This document shows, one piece after another, positions 27,759 to 35,132 of a stretch of 36,272 bases of DNA. Each line of letters opens with the position of its first letter. Positions within the stretch are counted from its first letter, which is position 1. Origin of the DNA: a virus; IMG/VR virus record IMGVR_UViG_3300028536_000028, positions 1-36,272 of that record; one strand, written 5' to 3'. Made by a program: the position numbers and the translations under genes. The notes under the pieces are model-generated. The model was not told where the DNA came from, ran no database searches, and saw only the letters and a list, made by a program, of their open reading frames with translations.

Positions 27759-28048
27759 GACGGACCGTCCGGTTGCTCACCCGCCGGGCGCTCGATCGGG
27801 TCGGCCGGCTCGGCCACAGTGGCGTTGCGGTCCACCAGCAGCTCGAACTGGTACAGCACCCGACCGGTCGGGCGGTTGTTCTCCCAGGCGACGCCGTTCT
27901 TGATGATCGGCTCGCCCTCTTCGACCTCGGCCGTGGCGCGCATGTGGCCCTGGATCAGGCCGAGGCGGCGGATGTCCGCGGCCAGGCGTTCCAGGGCGTG
28001 AGCGTGCAGCTCAGCGCTGTCGACGGGGGATTCTCCGAGCTCGGTCAC
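27755..28048 (-). CDS. Small protein, unknown function
   Basis: A 97-residue product from GTG 28048 (GTGA overlap with the upstream stop). N-terminal helix (ELHAHALERLAADIRRLGLI), then strands (ATAEVEEGEPIIKNGVAWEN, RVLYQFELLVDR) and an acidic Pro/Glu tail. Related to no family I know. Coupled by overlaps to both neighbours. Confidence 0.55.
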   Translation of the reverse strand: MTELGESPVDSAELHAHALERLAADIRRLGLIQGHMRATAEVEEGEPIIKNGVAWENNRPTGRVLYQFELLVDRNATVAEPADPIERPAGEQPDGPS

Positions 28049-28440
28049 GACGGGAACGGTAGCGGGGGGGATTCCAGCTGAACCACCCTGGCCACCACCT
28101 TGGGAAACACCACCTCGCGGCCGGCCACGGTGCCCTCGCAGACCTCGATCGTGTCCGGGCCGGTGGGCACCAGCTCGAGAAACACCAGCTGGCACGCCTC
28201 GGTGTTGCGGACCACCCAGCCGGACATCCAGATCCGGCTCAGGTCGGTCACACCGTGGCGGGCGAACCAGTTAGCCCAGAGCGGGTTGTCGTCGCCCAGC
28301 TCCATCTTGTGGAAGGTGGGCACCGGTCGGGTGGGCACGATCCTCGGCATGAAGTCCGAATTGAGCGGATCCTTCAGCCACTCGTGCGACGCCACCGGGT
28401 TGCCTCCGGGAAAACGGTTGATCAAGAAATCCTTGGCCAA
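28045..28440 (-). CDS. WF..HG protein, paralogue of the gene at 5750-6028
   Basis: TTG 28440 is preferred because AAGGAG lies 10 bases upstream; TTG 28479 is an alternative giving 13 more residues. LWANWFARHGVTDLSRI and the closing SPPLPFPS echo the head-region gene at 5750-6028 (LWEAWFTQHGIDPSEVLL, APPAPFPVP). It also contains SHEWLKDPLNSDF, whose EWLKDPL is identical to residues in the capsid N-arm. Size 131 residues. Function unknown; a structural or capsid-associated duplicate is possible. Confidence 0.5.
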   Translation of the reverse strand: MAKDFLINRFPGGNPVASHEWLKDPLNSDFMPRIVPTRPVPTFHKMELGDDNPLWANWFARHGVTDLSRIWMSGWVVRNTEACQLVFLELVPTGPDTIEVCEGTVAGREVVFPKVVARVVQLESPPLPFPS

Positions 28441-28479
28441 GAAAATCCAACTCCTTGGGCAAGAAAATGCCCGGATCAA

Positions 28480-28558
28480 GGAGCCACCTTCATCCGGGCG
28501 CCTCGGTCAGCATTCGCCGAGTCAACACACCATAGCGTCCGCGCTGACCAGCTTCGGC
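28480..28558. other. Intergenic segment with inverted repeat
   Basis: GGTCAGC (28505-28511) and GCTGACC (28543-28549) are a 7-bp inverted repeat around 31 bases. A TTGACT on the minus strand lies inside, but no matching -10 box. Possibly a weak promoter or terminator for the genes on either side; nothing firmer is visible. Confidence 0.3.
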
Positions 28559-29359
28559 CTAACACGCCGGCCGGCCGCGAATTTCCTCGTGCGCCACCTC
28601 GGCAATCAGCCGCCGCACATCGCCCACCCGATACAGCGGTTCGCGCGGTTTCGACGGGTGCGGCGGGTGCTGGGTCAGCCGACCCCGCGACGCGTAGTTG
28701 CGGATCATCGACGCGGTCAGGTCGCGGTTCAGCAGCCCGGCCAGCGCCTTGGACAGCTCGGTCGCGGTGGCCAGCTGGTACTCCACCTTGTCCAGCAGCC
28801 AGTCCCGGCGCGCGGCGATGTCGTAGACCGCGCCGCAGTCCGGGTTGCGGCACTCCACCTCGCCCCGGGATGGGTGGGCGTAGAGGTCCCATTCGCAGTC
28901 GTCACACGGCCCCGCGTAGATCATTTCGGGGGGTTGGTCGATGGCCCGCTGAATGCGCATCACCGCGTTGCCGATCTCGTCAGCCAGCTGCCCGGCGGCG
29001 AAGTCGGTCAGGATGATCCGCATGTGGCCGATCAAGAACGCGGCCAGCCGGATCTCGGTCCAGACGATGCCCGGCGGCAGACCGGTGAGCTTGCCGGCGA
29101 TGTGCTGCGCCCAGGCGGCCAGCGTGGCGTGCAGGTCACGACGGGCCTCGATCGGGTCGATGCGCATCGGTAGCGGTGACTCGCCACCACTACGACCGGA
29201 TGGCTCAGAGATCCGGTCCTGTTTCGAGATGGTGACCTTCAGGTCGCGCAACAGCCAGGGCAGCGCGGCCAGATCCCGCATCAGGGTCTTGGCGCAGCGG
29301 CGGCACAGGTAGCCGTTGAGCGGAGGGTTGGCGCATCGGGGAGCGGAGCAAACCTGCAC
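28559..29359 (-). CDS. Zinc-binding protein with C-terminal HTH
   Basis: GTG 29359 is preferred: GGAAGG lies 8 bases upstream, and the alternative GTG 29422 is buried in a hairpin. CSAPRCANPPLNGYLCRRC forms an N-terminal zinc knuckle, and CDDC with CRNPDCG (about residues 170-190) a second one. The C-terminal part (TASMIRNYASRGRLTQHPPH, LYRVGDVRRLIAE) resembles a MerR-like winged helix. About 266 residues. Actinophages often carry such proteins near replication genes. DNA binding is likely; the target is unknown. Confidence 0.65.
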   Translation of the reverse strand: MQVCSAPRCANPPLNGYLCRRCAKTLMRDLAALPWLLRDLKVTISKQDRISEPSGRSGGESPLPMRIDPIEARRDLHATLAAWAQHIAGKLTGLPPGIVWTEIRLAAFLIGHMRIILTDFAAGQLADEIGNAVMRIQRAIDQPPEMIYAGPCDDCEWDLYAHPSRGEVECRNPDCGAVYDIAARRDWLLDKVEYQLATATELSKALAGLLNRDLTASMIRNYASRGRLTQHPPHPSKPREPLYRVGDVRRLIAEVAHEEIRGRPAC

Positions 29360-29419
29360 TGGAGACGCCTTCCGGACTGGGTTACCGTCGGACTGTCTCC
29401 TTTTCGCGGGGAAGACGGT

Positions 29420-29455
29420 CACCCCCGGCGTCGGGTTCGGCCAGCGCCGGGGGTG
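29420..29455 (-). terminator. Hairpin after the exonuclease gene
   Basis: CACCCCCGGCG (29420-29430) pairs with CGCCGGGGGTG (29445-29455), 11 bp with a 14-base loop. On the minus strand it starts 5 bases after the stop of the exonuclease gene. Likely terminator of the replication operon. Confidence 0.65.
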
Positions 29456-29460
29456 ATTTC

Positions 29461-30051
29461 CTAGCCCATGATCTTGTCGTAGACCCGCATCGCCCAGCGG
29501 GCGTCACCGAGCGCGGTGTGCCGCACCAGGTCGGTGGGCACCTCCACCCCGATGGCCGCCATGAGCTCGTCGGAGTTCCACGGCAACTCCGGCACCGGCT
29601 TGCCCAGCCCGCGCAGGTAGCCCACGGCCAGCGTTTCCACGTCCTGCAGGTGGTAGTGCCAGCCCGGCAGAATGCCGTGCTCGCGCAGCAGCGTGGCAAG
29701 CACCTCGGAATCGAAGTTGGGCACCGCGCCGATCAGGTGCGCGCCGTGGGTCATCCTGGCCACCGCGTGCGCGGCGTGGATCTGGTTCTTGAAGCCCTCA
29801 TCGGCCCAGGACGCCACCGGGTCATGATCGTCGCGCCCGGAGAGCACGCGGCCCCAGGGGTGCCGCTCGTAGAAGCGGCCGACCTTCAGCCCGAACGGGT
29901 CGGCGGTGGACAGGCTGATGTCGACGAAGAACGACGACTCCGCCTGGAACTCGCCGTGCCGGCGGATCATGGCGATCTCCCACGGCCTGCGCGTGGGGTG
30001 GATTCCGTCCGTCTCGGTGTCGACGAAACAGATCGGGGTCGGGGTGCTCAC
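29461..30051 (-). CDS. DnaQ-like 3'-5' exonuclease
   Basis: A 196-residue product from GTG 30051 (GTGA overlap). ICFVDTETDGIHP carries the Asp-x-Glu of Exo I, LIGAVPNFDSEVL the Exo II Asp, and RHTALGDARWAMRV the Exo III His...Asp (DEDDh type). These residues bind two metals in the DnaQ/RNase T fold. No polymerase domain is attached. It probably trims DNA or RNA during phage replication or recombination, working with the helicase and resolvase upstream. All catalytic residues are present. Confidence 0.85.
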   Translation of the reverse strand: MSTPTPICFVDTETDGIHPTRRPWEIAMIRRHGEFQAESSFFVDISLSTADPFGLKVGRFYERHPWGRVLSGRDDHDPVASWADEGFKNQIHAAHAVARMTHGAHLIGAVPNFDSEVLATLLREHGILPGWHYHLQDVETLAVGYLRGLGKPVPELPWNSDELMAAIGVEVPTDLVRHTALGDARWAMRVYDKIMG

Positions 30052-30260
30052 GCTGGGTCCTCCAGTACGTCGGCCGCCGACTTGGGGATCGGTTCGGCAC
30101 TCTCAGTGCGGCACGGGAAGGCGCGGCCGACGTGGCGCACCAGGAAGCCGTGCACGCCCTCCTCGACCACGTGTCCGGGCCAGCCACAGGCCCCGCAGGT
30201 CACCGGCTCGTGGCCCATCGCGCGCAGCTGCTGGGTCTGCATCTGCGCGACGCTGCTCAT
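30048..30260 (-). CDS. Small zinc-ribbon protein
   Basis: A 70-residue product from ATG 30260, ATGA overlap upstream. HEPVTCGACGWPGHV gives C-x2-C and a later His; FPCRTESAEPIP adds one Cys. Disordered Ala/Asp-rich end. Like the neighbouring small zinc proteins it may bind nucleic acid or stabilise a partner; the role is unknown. Confidence 0.55.
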   Translation of the reverse strand: MSSVAQMQTQQLRAMGHEPVTCGACGWPGHVVEEGVHGFLVRHVGRAFPCRTESAEPIPKSAADVLEDPA

Positions 30261-30622
30261 GGCCGGCCGTTCTGTCGGTCCAGTGCCGCGGCCCGCTGCG
30301 CGGCCAGGCTGCTGCCCAGCTGGCCCGGGGCGAGGAGCTCGCTGCGGCGGGTGCGCAGCACCTCGAGCCCCTCCTTGATCGACCCGACGATCCCCGGCGA
30401 ACTCAGGTCGTTGACGTCGATGAAGACCATGTGGTTGAGGTTCTGCCCGAGCACCGGGGACGACATCTGCAGCAACACCATGATCGCCGGCTGCGGGCCC
30501 TGCGGGGTGGGCATCAGCTGCAACGCGATGTCCCAGCCGACCCGGTCGTTGCCGACGTCGCCTAGCAGCGTGTCGGTCACCAGGTTGGCGACCTTCTCGG
30601 ACAGGTTGTAGAGCTCACTCAC
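30257..30622 (-). CDS. Protein of unknown function in the replication operon
   Basis: A 121-residue product from GTG 30622 (GTGA overlap). N-terminal helix (LYNLSEKVANLVTDTLLGDV), beta region (DRVGWDIALQLMPTPQGPQP, AIMVLLQMSSPVLGQ) and a long C-terminal helix (SIKEGLEVLRTRRSELLAPG). Looks like an alpha/beta domain that may dimerise. Similar actinophage proteins carry no function. Coupled with its neighbours. Confidence 0.55.
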   Translation of the reverse strand: MSELYNLSEKVANLVTDTLLGDVGNDRVGWDIALQLMPTPQGPQPAIMVLLQMSSPVLGQNLNHMVFIDVNDLSSPGIVGSIKEGLEVLRTRRSELLAPGQLGSSLAAQRAAALDRQNGRP

Positions 30623-30843
30623 TGGGGCTCCTTGATCGGTTCGAAGTTCGCGCACTCGTAGTGGTGCGGCCATGCCGGGTCGGGCGCGACCCACTCGACC
30701 GGGGTGCCACCGGTCATGGCGTCCAGAATCAGCGGACAGCCCTGCTCGGATTCATTGCGACGCCACGGAGCGTCGACCTGGCACACGTCGCAATGCGAGG
30801 CCTCCCAGATGTCCCACTCGGTGCCGTTGCTGAACGCGCTCAT
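30619..30843 (-). CDS. Conserved small zinc-type protein (MSAFSNGTE family)
   Basis: A 74-residue product from ATG 30843 (ATGA overlap). It begins MSAFSNGTEWDIWEASHCDV and continues with CQVDAPWRRN, CPLILDAMTGGTPVEW and HHYECANFEP. I recall this pattern (S..SNGTE...W...C..C, CP....., C..F) in many actinobacterial phages. The Cys residues probably bind zinc. No experimental role known to me. Confidence 0.65.
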   Translation of the reverse strand: MSAFSNGTEWDIWEASHCDVCQVDAPWRRNESEQGCPLILDAMTGGTPVEWVAPDPAWPHHYECANFEPIKEPQ

Positions 30844-31157
30844 TTCTTTCTCCTCAACGAGTCCATCTCGGCGTGGTGATGCGACGCTTTCTCGACCCGC
30901 TCGGTGCGGGTGGTCAGGGCCGCGGTCGCGGTCACCGCGCGCTCCAGCGCCTCGGTGTTGCGGCCGGCCCGCGCGGTCAGCTCCGACACGCTGGCGACCA
31001 GGACTTTCATCTCCCGGTCGGTCTGCTCGACGTAGTCGGCGAGCTCCTTGCGGGTGTCCTTCAGCCGGTCGCGCAGCGGCCGGATCGCGGTCAGTGCCGC
31101 GATGAAGCTGGTCAGCGAGAACAGTCCGGCGCCGAGCATGTAGTAGGACGCGCCCAT
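30840..31157 (-). CDS. Membrane-anchored coiled-coil protein
   Basis: A 105-residue product from ATG 31157 (TGATG overlap). Residues 4-24 (SYYMLGAGLFSLTSFIAALT) form a membrane helix; the rest is a long coiled coil (KDTRKELADYVEQTDREMKV and on to LTTRTERVEKASHHH). This resembles a bundle-forming membrane protein similar in layout to the one at 23821-24150. Pore or exclusion roles are conceivable but unproven. Confidence 0.6.
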   Translation of the reverse strand: MGASYYMLGAGLFSLTSFIAALTAIRPLRDRLKDTRKELADYVEQTDREMKVLVASVSELTARAGRNTEALERAVTATAALTTRTERVEKASHHHAEMDSLRRKK

Positions 31158-31654
31158 CAGCGATCACCCTTGCCGGTCGGCACCGGGGTCGGCGCGGGCG
31201 TCAGGTCGTCGTGACCGCGCCGGCACCACGGGCACCACAACGCCAACCGCCGGTGGGTGGAGTTGTGCCGCTGATCCAGCAGCAACCAGCCGCCGACGAC
31301 CAGCCACAGCCAGGGCGCCCACAGTGATCCGATCCAGGCCAGGAAGGCGACGAACGCGGCCCGGCGCTGGTAGCGGTGGTGATAGCGCAGCGAGCCCAGT
31401 TTGTCGGTGGCCTGCTGATCCCCGTCCGCCGGGAACTCCGCCGCGCACCGCACGCACAACATCGCCTCGTGCCGCTGGTTGGCGAACAACAGCACCCAGG
31501 TCAGCGGGAACGTGAGCGTGAAGACGACGGTCACCACGTCGATGCCGGGGAACACCGCGTCGATGAACGACGGGCCCAGCGCGAGGCACATCAGCGGGGT
31601 GAAGTGGTGCGCCAGCCACTCGGTGCGTGGATGGGGCCGCTCGCTGGTGGTCAC
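31157..31654 (-). CDS. Multi-pass membrane protein with two CxxC pairs
   Basis: A 165-residue product from GTG 31654. Hydrophobic segments at about 20-42, 45-57 and 100-125 (FIDAVFPGIDVVTVVFTLTF, AFVAFLAWIGSLWAPWLWLV). CVRC (about 67-70) and CPWC (about 140-143) flank the last membrane span and could join in one zinc site on the cytoplasmic side. C-terminal tail is Pro/Thr-rich. Phage membrane zinc proteins of this kind have no known function here; superinfection control is a guess. Confidence 0.6.
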   Translation of the reverse strand: MTTSERPHPRTEWLAHHFTPLMCLALGPSFIDAVFPGIDVVTVVFTLTFPLTWVLLFANQRHEAMLCVRCAAEFPADGDQQATDKLGSLRYHHRYQRRAAFVAFLAWIGSLWAPWLWLVVGGWLLLDQRHNSTHRRLALWCPWCRRGHDDLTPAPTPVPTGKGDR

Positions 31655-31902
31655 GATGCTTCCTCTTCGGTCTCGGTCAGATCAGGGCTGCCGTGGCCCA
31701 GGTGGAATGCGCCGGAGTTGCCCCGACGGCAGCGGTAGATCTGCAGCTCGGACAGCTTCTCGCCGTACTCGGCGACCTGCAGCCGGCGAACTCGGCGGGC
31801 GTCGCGGCGGTTCTGATAGGAGCGCTTGCCGCAGTCGCGGCAGGTCTCCCAGCGGCCTCGGGACGACAGCCACTCGGGTGGGGGGCGGTAGTCGTGGGTC
31901 AC
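31651..31902 (-). CDS. Small zinc-finger protein (CGKR..Y.C type)
   Basis: An 83-residue product from GTG 31902 (GTGA overlap). CRDCGKRSYQNRRDARRVRR and the later IYRCRRGNSGAFHLGH form a paired zinc motif (C-x2-C ... C-x7-H-x2-H), a family seen in actinobacterial phages, often with YRC.....HLGH. Probably binds nucleic acid or a protein partner. The acidic end DLTETEEEAS may be flexible. Confidence 0.6.
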   Translation of the reverse strand: MTHDYRPPPEWLSSRGRWETCRDCGKRSYQNRRDARRVRRLQVAEYGEKLSELQIYRCRRGNSGAFHLGHGSPDLTETEEEAS

Positions 31903-32096
31903 CGATCCTCCTTGCGTCGGTTCCTCTCGTGGATGCGGATGGTCAACCAGACCGTCGCTACGACGACGACCAGCCCAGAGAGCAGGTAGCCGGTGAAGCT
32001 CGGTTGCACGTCGAGCAGGCCGTTGACGCCCATGGCGAAGGCGAAGGCGCTGATCACCAGCAGCAGCGCGGCGAGGAAACTCTTCAGCCAGCTCAT
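31899..32096 (-). CDS. Two-helix membrane protein, 65 residues
   Basis: ATG 32096 overlaps the upstream stop (ATGA). Two hydrophobic helices (about residues 6-26, FLAALLLVISAFAFAMGVNG, and 35-55, GYLLSGLVVVVATVWLTIRI) then a basic tail RIHERNRRKEDR. Small phage membrane protein. It lies in the same operon as the lipoprotein gene. No known family. Confidence 0.55.
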   Translation of the reverse strand: MSWLKSFLAALLLVISAFAFAMGVNGLLDVQPSFTGYLLSGLVVVVATVWLTIRIHERNRRKEDR

Positions 32097-32380
32097 GTCG
32101 AGCTCGACCAGGACTCGTTGGCCAGAACGGCTTGGCGCATCGCCTGCCGAATCTTGACGCGCACGTCGGTCTCGTCGTGGTCGGCCGGCAGCCGGAACAG
32201 CTCCACCTTCGGGCCGAGCTGGCGCCCATCGGCGACCCGGTACATGCCGATCAGCCACTCACCGTCGCCGCTGAAGTCGGTGTAGTGCCGCCACGGCGCG
32301 GCCCGCGGGGTGGTCTCCTCCTCGTGGCGCCGCAGCGTCGATGAGAACAACCGCCGGAGGCCGGCCAGCAGCCTGTTCAC
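32093..32380 (-). CDS. Small basic protein, unknown function
   Basis: A 95-residue product from GTG 32380 (GTGA overlap). Basic N-terminus (VNRLLAGLRRLFSSTLRRHE), strands (GEWLIGMYRVADGRQLGPKV) and helix (DVRVKIRQAMRQAVLANESW). May be a small membrane-associated or nucleic acid-binding protein. No family recognised. Confidence 0.5.
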   Translation of the reverse strand: MNRLLAGLRRLFSSTLRRHEEETTPRAAPWRHYTDFSGDGEWLIGMYRVADGRQLGPKVELFRLPADHDETDVRVKIRQAMRQAVLANESWSSST

Positions 32381-32775
32381 TTCGACCCCGGTGCGGGGCG
32401 CTGGAAGTCCGGGATCAGCGACTCCGGCTTGAAGACCACCTGGTACTGCAGGGTGGACACATCCACGCCAGTGAGCTGCTGAGAGAACCAGGTGACATTG
32501 TTCGACAGGCCTTCCGAGTGCTTAATGAACGTGCCATCCGGCAGCTTGCAGATCACGTCGACCTGGCCGGTCGCGGGCGTGATCGAACAATTGCCCGTGA
32601 TCGCCAAGATGTACTTGTCGGTGATGCCATTGAGGAACACCACCCGCCGCGCCACCTTGAATTGGTCGGCGTCCTGGCTCAGGTTGCGGCTGGCCACGTC
32701 GGCATCGGTCGAGCAGCCGACGAGCACCAGCGCGGCCACCGCCCCCACCAGCAGAAACAGCAGAGTCTTGCGCAT
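32377..32775 (-). CDS. Beta-sandwich lipoprotein
   Basis: A 132-residue product from ATG 32775 (TAATG overlap). A signal peptide with lipobox (MRKTLLFLLVGAVAALVLVG then Cys21) predicts a lipid-anchored exported protein. The rest, with ADQFKVARRVVFLNGITDKY, AITGNCSI, VICKLPDGTFIKHSEGLSNN and LQYQVVFKP, follows the pattern of the beta-sandwich lipoproteins of mycobacteriophages. Surface lipoproteins of phages often block superinfecting phages, but function here is inference. Its N-terminal tail after Cys is Asp/Ser-rich, as usual for such proteins. Confidence 0.8.
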   Translation of the reverse strand: MRKTLLFLLVGAVAALVLVGCSTDADVASRNLSQDADQFKVARRVVFLNGITDKYILAITGNCSITPATGQVDVICKLPDGTFIKHSEGLSNNVTWFSQQLTGVDVSTLQYQVVFKPESLIPDFQRPAPGSK

Positions 32776-33071
32776 TATCGTGCTCCTATTCGTCTGTCGC
32801 GGGGAGAGGTTCGTACCCGCCGGTAGTAACGCCGTCGGGGTCGCCCGACAACGCGTGTATCGACGTCTTCCCAGCGGGCCGTGAGAACGCCCAGGCCGGT
32901 AAGTCTGGTGAGGATGGGATAAAGCGTCCCCGACGGGATACCGGAGGCGGCGGAAAGCTGCGCGCCGTACCATTCCCGGTCGTTGCCCATCAGGTCCATG
33001 ACGGTCTGCATCTGCTGTGACCAGCGCGGCAGCTCCGGGTCGGTGGACCGCCGAGGACGCTTCGGGGTCAC
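32775..33071 (-). CDS. PadR-like winged-helix regulator
   Basis: A 98-residue product from GTG 33071 (GTGA overlap). WYGAQLSAASGIPSGTLYPI and LTRLTGLGVLTARWED, then GRPRRRYYRR, is the PadR-type winged helix: DNA-recognition helix at SGIPSGTLYPIL, wing with the GRPRR turn. It lacks the long C-terminal dimer helix of full PadR proteins. It could regulate the operon or the lipoprotein gene directly downstream. The target is unknown. Confidence 0.78.
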   Translation of the reverse strand: MTPKRPRRSTDPELPRWSQQMQTVMDLMGNDREWYGAQLSAASGIPSGTLYPILTRLTGLGVLTARWEDVDTRVVGRPRRRYYRRVRTSPRDRRIGAR

Positions 33072-33430
33072 GACGCTTCCTCGGCCTGCCAAGCGATCGA
33101 GTTGCAGGTCTTGCAGTAGCGGCGCCCGTTCGGCGCGCGGCCGGTGTTCTCCTCGGTCATCTCGTGCTCGGTGGTGCGGCACATCTCCGGTTGGCCCTCT
33201 TTGCCCCCTGAGCGGGAGCCCACCAGCTGTAGGAGCACCGATGGATGCCGGGTGCCCGCCGTCCAGGTTGCGGGCCGCAGCGTCGATCTGAGCGGGCTTT
33301 CGTAGTAGCCGATCGCGCCCAGGACTTCCTGCAGCTCCTCCGGGGTCGCGCCGAGCCGGCGCGCCTGGTCGGCCACGTGCAGCGCCGCGGCACGCATCTG
33401 CTCCTCGGTCACGGCAACGATCGCGGTCAT
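33068..33430 (-). CDS. Protein with HNH-associated zinc module at C-terminus
   Basis: A 120-residue product from ATG 33430. Residues 1-80 are helical and then unstructured (VTEEQMRAAALHVADQARRL, GATPEELQEVLGAIGYYESP). The end has CRTTEHEMTEENTGRAPNGR and RYCKTCNS, a C...H..T..N.......C..C module that often accompanies HNH endonucleases; the HNH part itself is missing. The zinc module may bind DNA. No catalytic residues. Overlaps both neighbours. Confidence 0.6.
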   Translation of the reverse strand: MTAIVAVTEEQMRAAALHVADQARRLGATPEELQEVLGAIGYYESPLRSTLRPATWTAGTRHPSVLLQLVGSRSGGKEGQPEMCRTTEHEMTEENTGRAPNGRRYCKTCNSIAWQAEEAS

Positions 33431-33876
33431 CGGCCGGCCTCCAGGATCGTGATCTCCAGCCACATCCGGCCGGCCTCGCCGGGGATCGGGTCGTGGATCG
33501 TCGGCCAGCCGCGTTCGACGTGCTGATCCGTGTCGTCGGGCACCAGGCCGGCGTCGGTGCAGCCGTCCACCAGCGGCTTGTACGTGGCGGCCAGGTTGTC
33601 GCTGTCGCGGCCCCGGCGGACCTTCGGCTGGTAGTGCAGCTCGATGCGAACCCGCTGGTGAGAGCCCAACTTCGCGTTCCTGGTCAGCCAGCACCCGGTC
33701 TCGCGGACCGAGCGGATGCGGGACGACCTCGGGGCCCAGTGACCACGGTCGTTCATGCTCAACGGCGGCATGGACCAGGGCAGCTCGATGTGCGTCGGCA
33801 CGCGGTTCTCCTGCAGTTCGATCAGGTGGTTCAGCACGTCCGGCAACAGCTCGGACAGTCGCTTCGGCTCAGTCAT
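33427..33876 (-). CDS. rusA: RusA-like Holliday junction resolvase
   Basis: A 149-residue product from ATG 33876 (ATGA overlap with the helicase gene). PPLSMNDRGHW and the acidic motif GRDSDNLAATYKPLVDGC with GLVPDDTD fit the RusA family: three Asp residues bind the metal, Lys lies in the middle, and the N-terminal part has the PPLSxNxRxH loop. RusA dimers cut four-way junctions formed during phage recombination and resolve DNA before packaging. All key residues are present and the length is typical. Confidence 0.9.
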   Translation of the reverse strand: MTEPKRLSELLPDVLNHLIELQENRVPTHIELPWSMPPLSMNDRGHWAPRSSRIRSVRETGCWLTRNAKLGSHQRVRIELHYQPKVRRGRDSDNLAATYKPLVDGCTDAGLVPDDTDQHVERGWPTIHDPIPGEAGRMWLEITILEAGR

Positions 33877-35132
33877 CCCGCGTTCTCCCAGTAGTCCTGA
33901 TCGGCCGGCTCCCAAGGCAGGAACGAGCCGTGTTTGAGCTGCTTGGGCCACTGGCGCTCCTCGCGGGAACCCCGCCAGGCCACCACGTCGACCAGGTGCG
34001 GGCGCTCATCGTCGGCACCCTTCGCGCCGACGATCCCGTAGCCGAATTCCGGCCAGCGCAGGAACAGGCTCGACCCGGTCGGGCGCAGCCGGCGGATGCC
34101 GCTGGCGTCGCGTTCGTGCCCGGCGTGCGCCTCGGTGATCACCGCGCAGCCGTAGCGGGTGCGCAACCCGTCCAGCACCGCGACCAGGCTCCGAGCGGCC
34201 AGCTCGTCGTTCATGTTCGCGTAGTGCAGCCGGTACAGCGGACCGCAAACCAGCAGGTCAGGACGGTTCGCGGCGACCCGCTGCTCCAGCCAGGACACAT
34301 CCCGGCCGAGCAGGTCCAGCCCGGCCGGGCGGATCTCCAGGCGCATGTTGTCGCGCCAGTTGTGCTCGTTGCCCAGCCGCTTGGTGATCGAGCGGAAACG
34401 GCGCCTGGACTGCGAGACACCGTTCTCGCAGTCGATCACCAGGACGCGCAGCTTTGGCGCCTCCGAGCCCAGCTTCTGGCCGGTGAACGGGTGCAGACCG
34501 GCGGCCAGGCAGACCGCGAACTGGCTCACCAGGTAGGACTTGCCCAGGCCCTCCCCGCCGGTGATGATGATCCGCTCGCCGCGCTCCAGCAGGCCCGGGA
34601 CCAGCCAGTTGTGCTCGTCCGAGCCGGTCAGCAACTCGGACAGCGACGGAGACTCGACCCCCACGTCGACCCCGGCATCGGCGGCATCCGCGGCATCGCA
34701 GGCCTCCCGGAGTTCGGCGGTGAACCTCGAGATCGGCTCACCGTCCCCGGCCGACCAGGACGCGTCCAGCAGCTGCTGCGTCCGGTCCGCCGCCGCGGCC
34801 AGGTTCCGCCGCCCGGCGCAGTGCTGGATCCGGGCCGCGTAGTCGTCGGCGTGATCCGGATTCCAGGCCCGCTCGATCAGCGTGATCAGGTACGGGCCGG
34901 TCTCCGCGCCGAACCCGGAACGGGCCAGCAGATCCGTCAAGATCAGCTGAATGTCGATCGGCTTGGACCGGCGGATCCGGTCGGCCAGCACCCCGGCGAT
35001 CGTGGCGTGCATCGGACGCCACCAGGCGTCCACCGGCACCGCCAGCAGGGCCGGCGCGACCATGTCCGGCGCCAGCAGCGCGGAGCCCAGCAGCGCCTGC
35101 TCGGCGCCGATGTCGTGCGCGTCGTAGCTCAT
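33873..35132 (-). CDS. Replicative helicase with DnaB-type N-domain and RepA-like ATPase
   Basis: A 419-residue product from ATG 35132. Residues 7-105 (IGAEQALLGSALLAPDMVAP and on) are the DnaB N-terminal domain. Residues 192-199 (GGEGLGKS) are the Walker A of a RecA-fold ATPase, followed by VLVIDCENG, PDLLVCGPLY (Walker B-like) and VITEAHAGHERD. The RecA domain resembles RepA-type hexameric helicases more than DnaB. A helicase loader is not visible. It unwinds the phage origin together with the DnaD-like protein upstream. Confidence 0.88.
   Translation of the reverse strand: MSYDAHDIGAEQALLGSALLAPDMVAPALLAVPVDAWWRPMHATIAGVLADRIRRSKPIDIQLILTDLLARSGFGAETGPYLITLIERAWNPDHADDYAARIQHCAGRRNLAAAADRTQQLLDASWSAGDGEPISRFTAELREACDAADAADAGVDVGVESPSLSELLTGSDEHNWLVPGLLERGERIIITGGEGLGKSYLVSQFAVCLAAGLHPFTGQKLGSEAPKLRVLVIDCENGVSQSRRRFRSITKRLGNEHNWRDNMRLEIRPAGLDLLGRDVSWLEQRVAANRPDLLVCGPLYRLHYANMNDELAARSLVAVLDGLRTRYGCAVITEAHAGHERDASGIRRLRPTGSSLFLRWPEFGYGIVGAKGADDERPHLVDVVAWRGSREERQWPKQLKHGSFLPWEPADQDYWENAG

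Noticed and set aside
29360-29422. GTG 29422 as start of the zinc/HTH gene
   Set aside because: The codon lies in the right arm of a strong hairpin and has no ribosome site. GTG 29359 has GGAAGG at a suitable distance.
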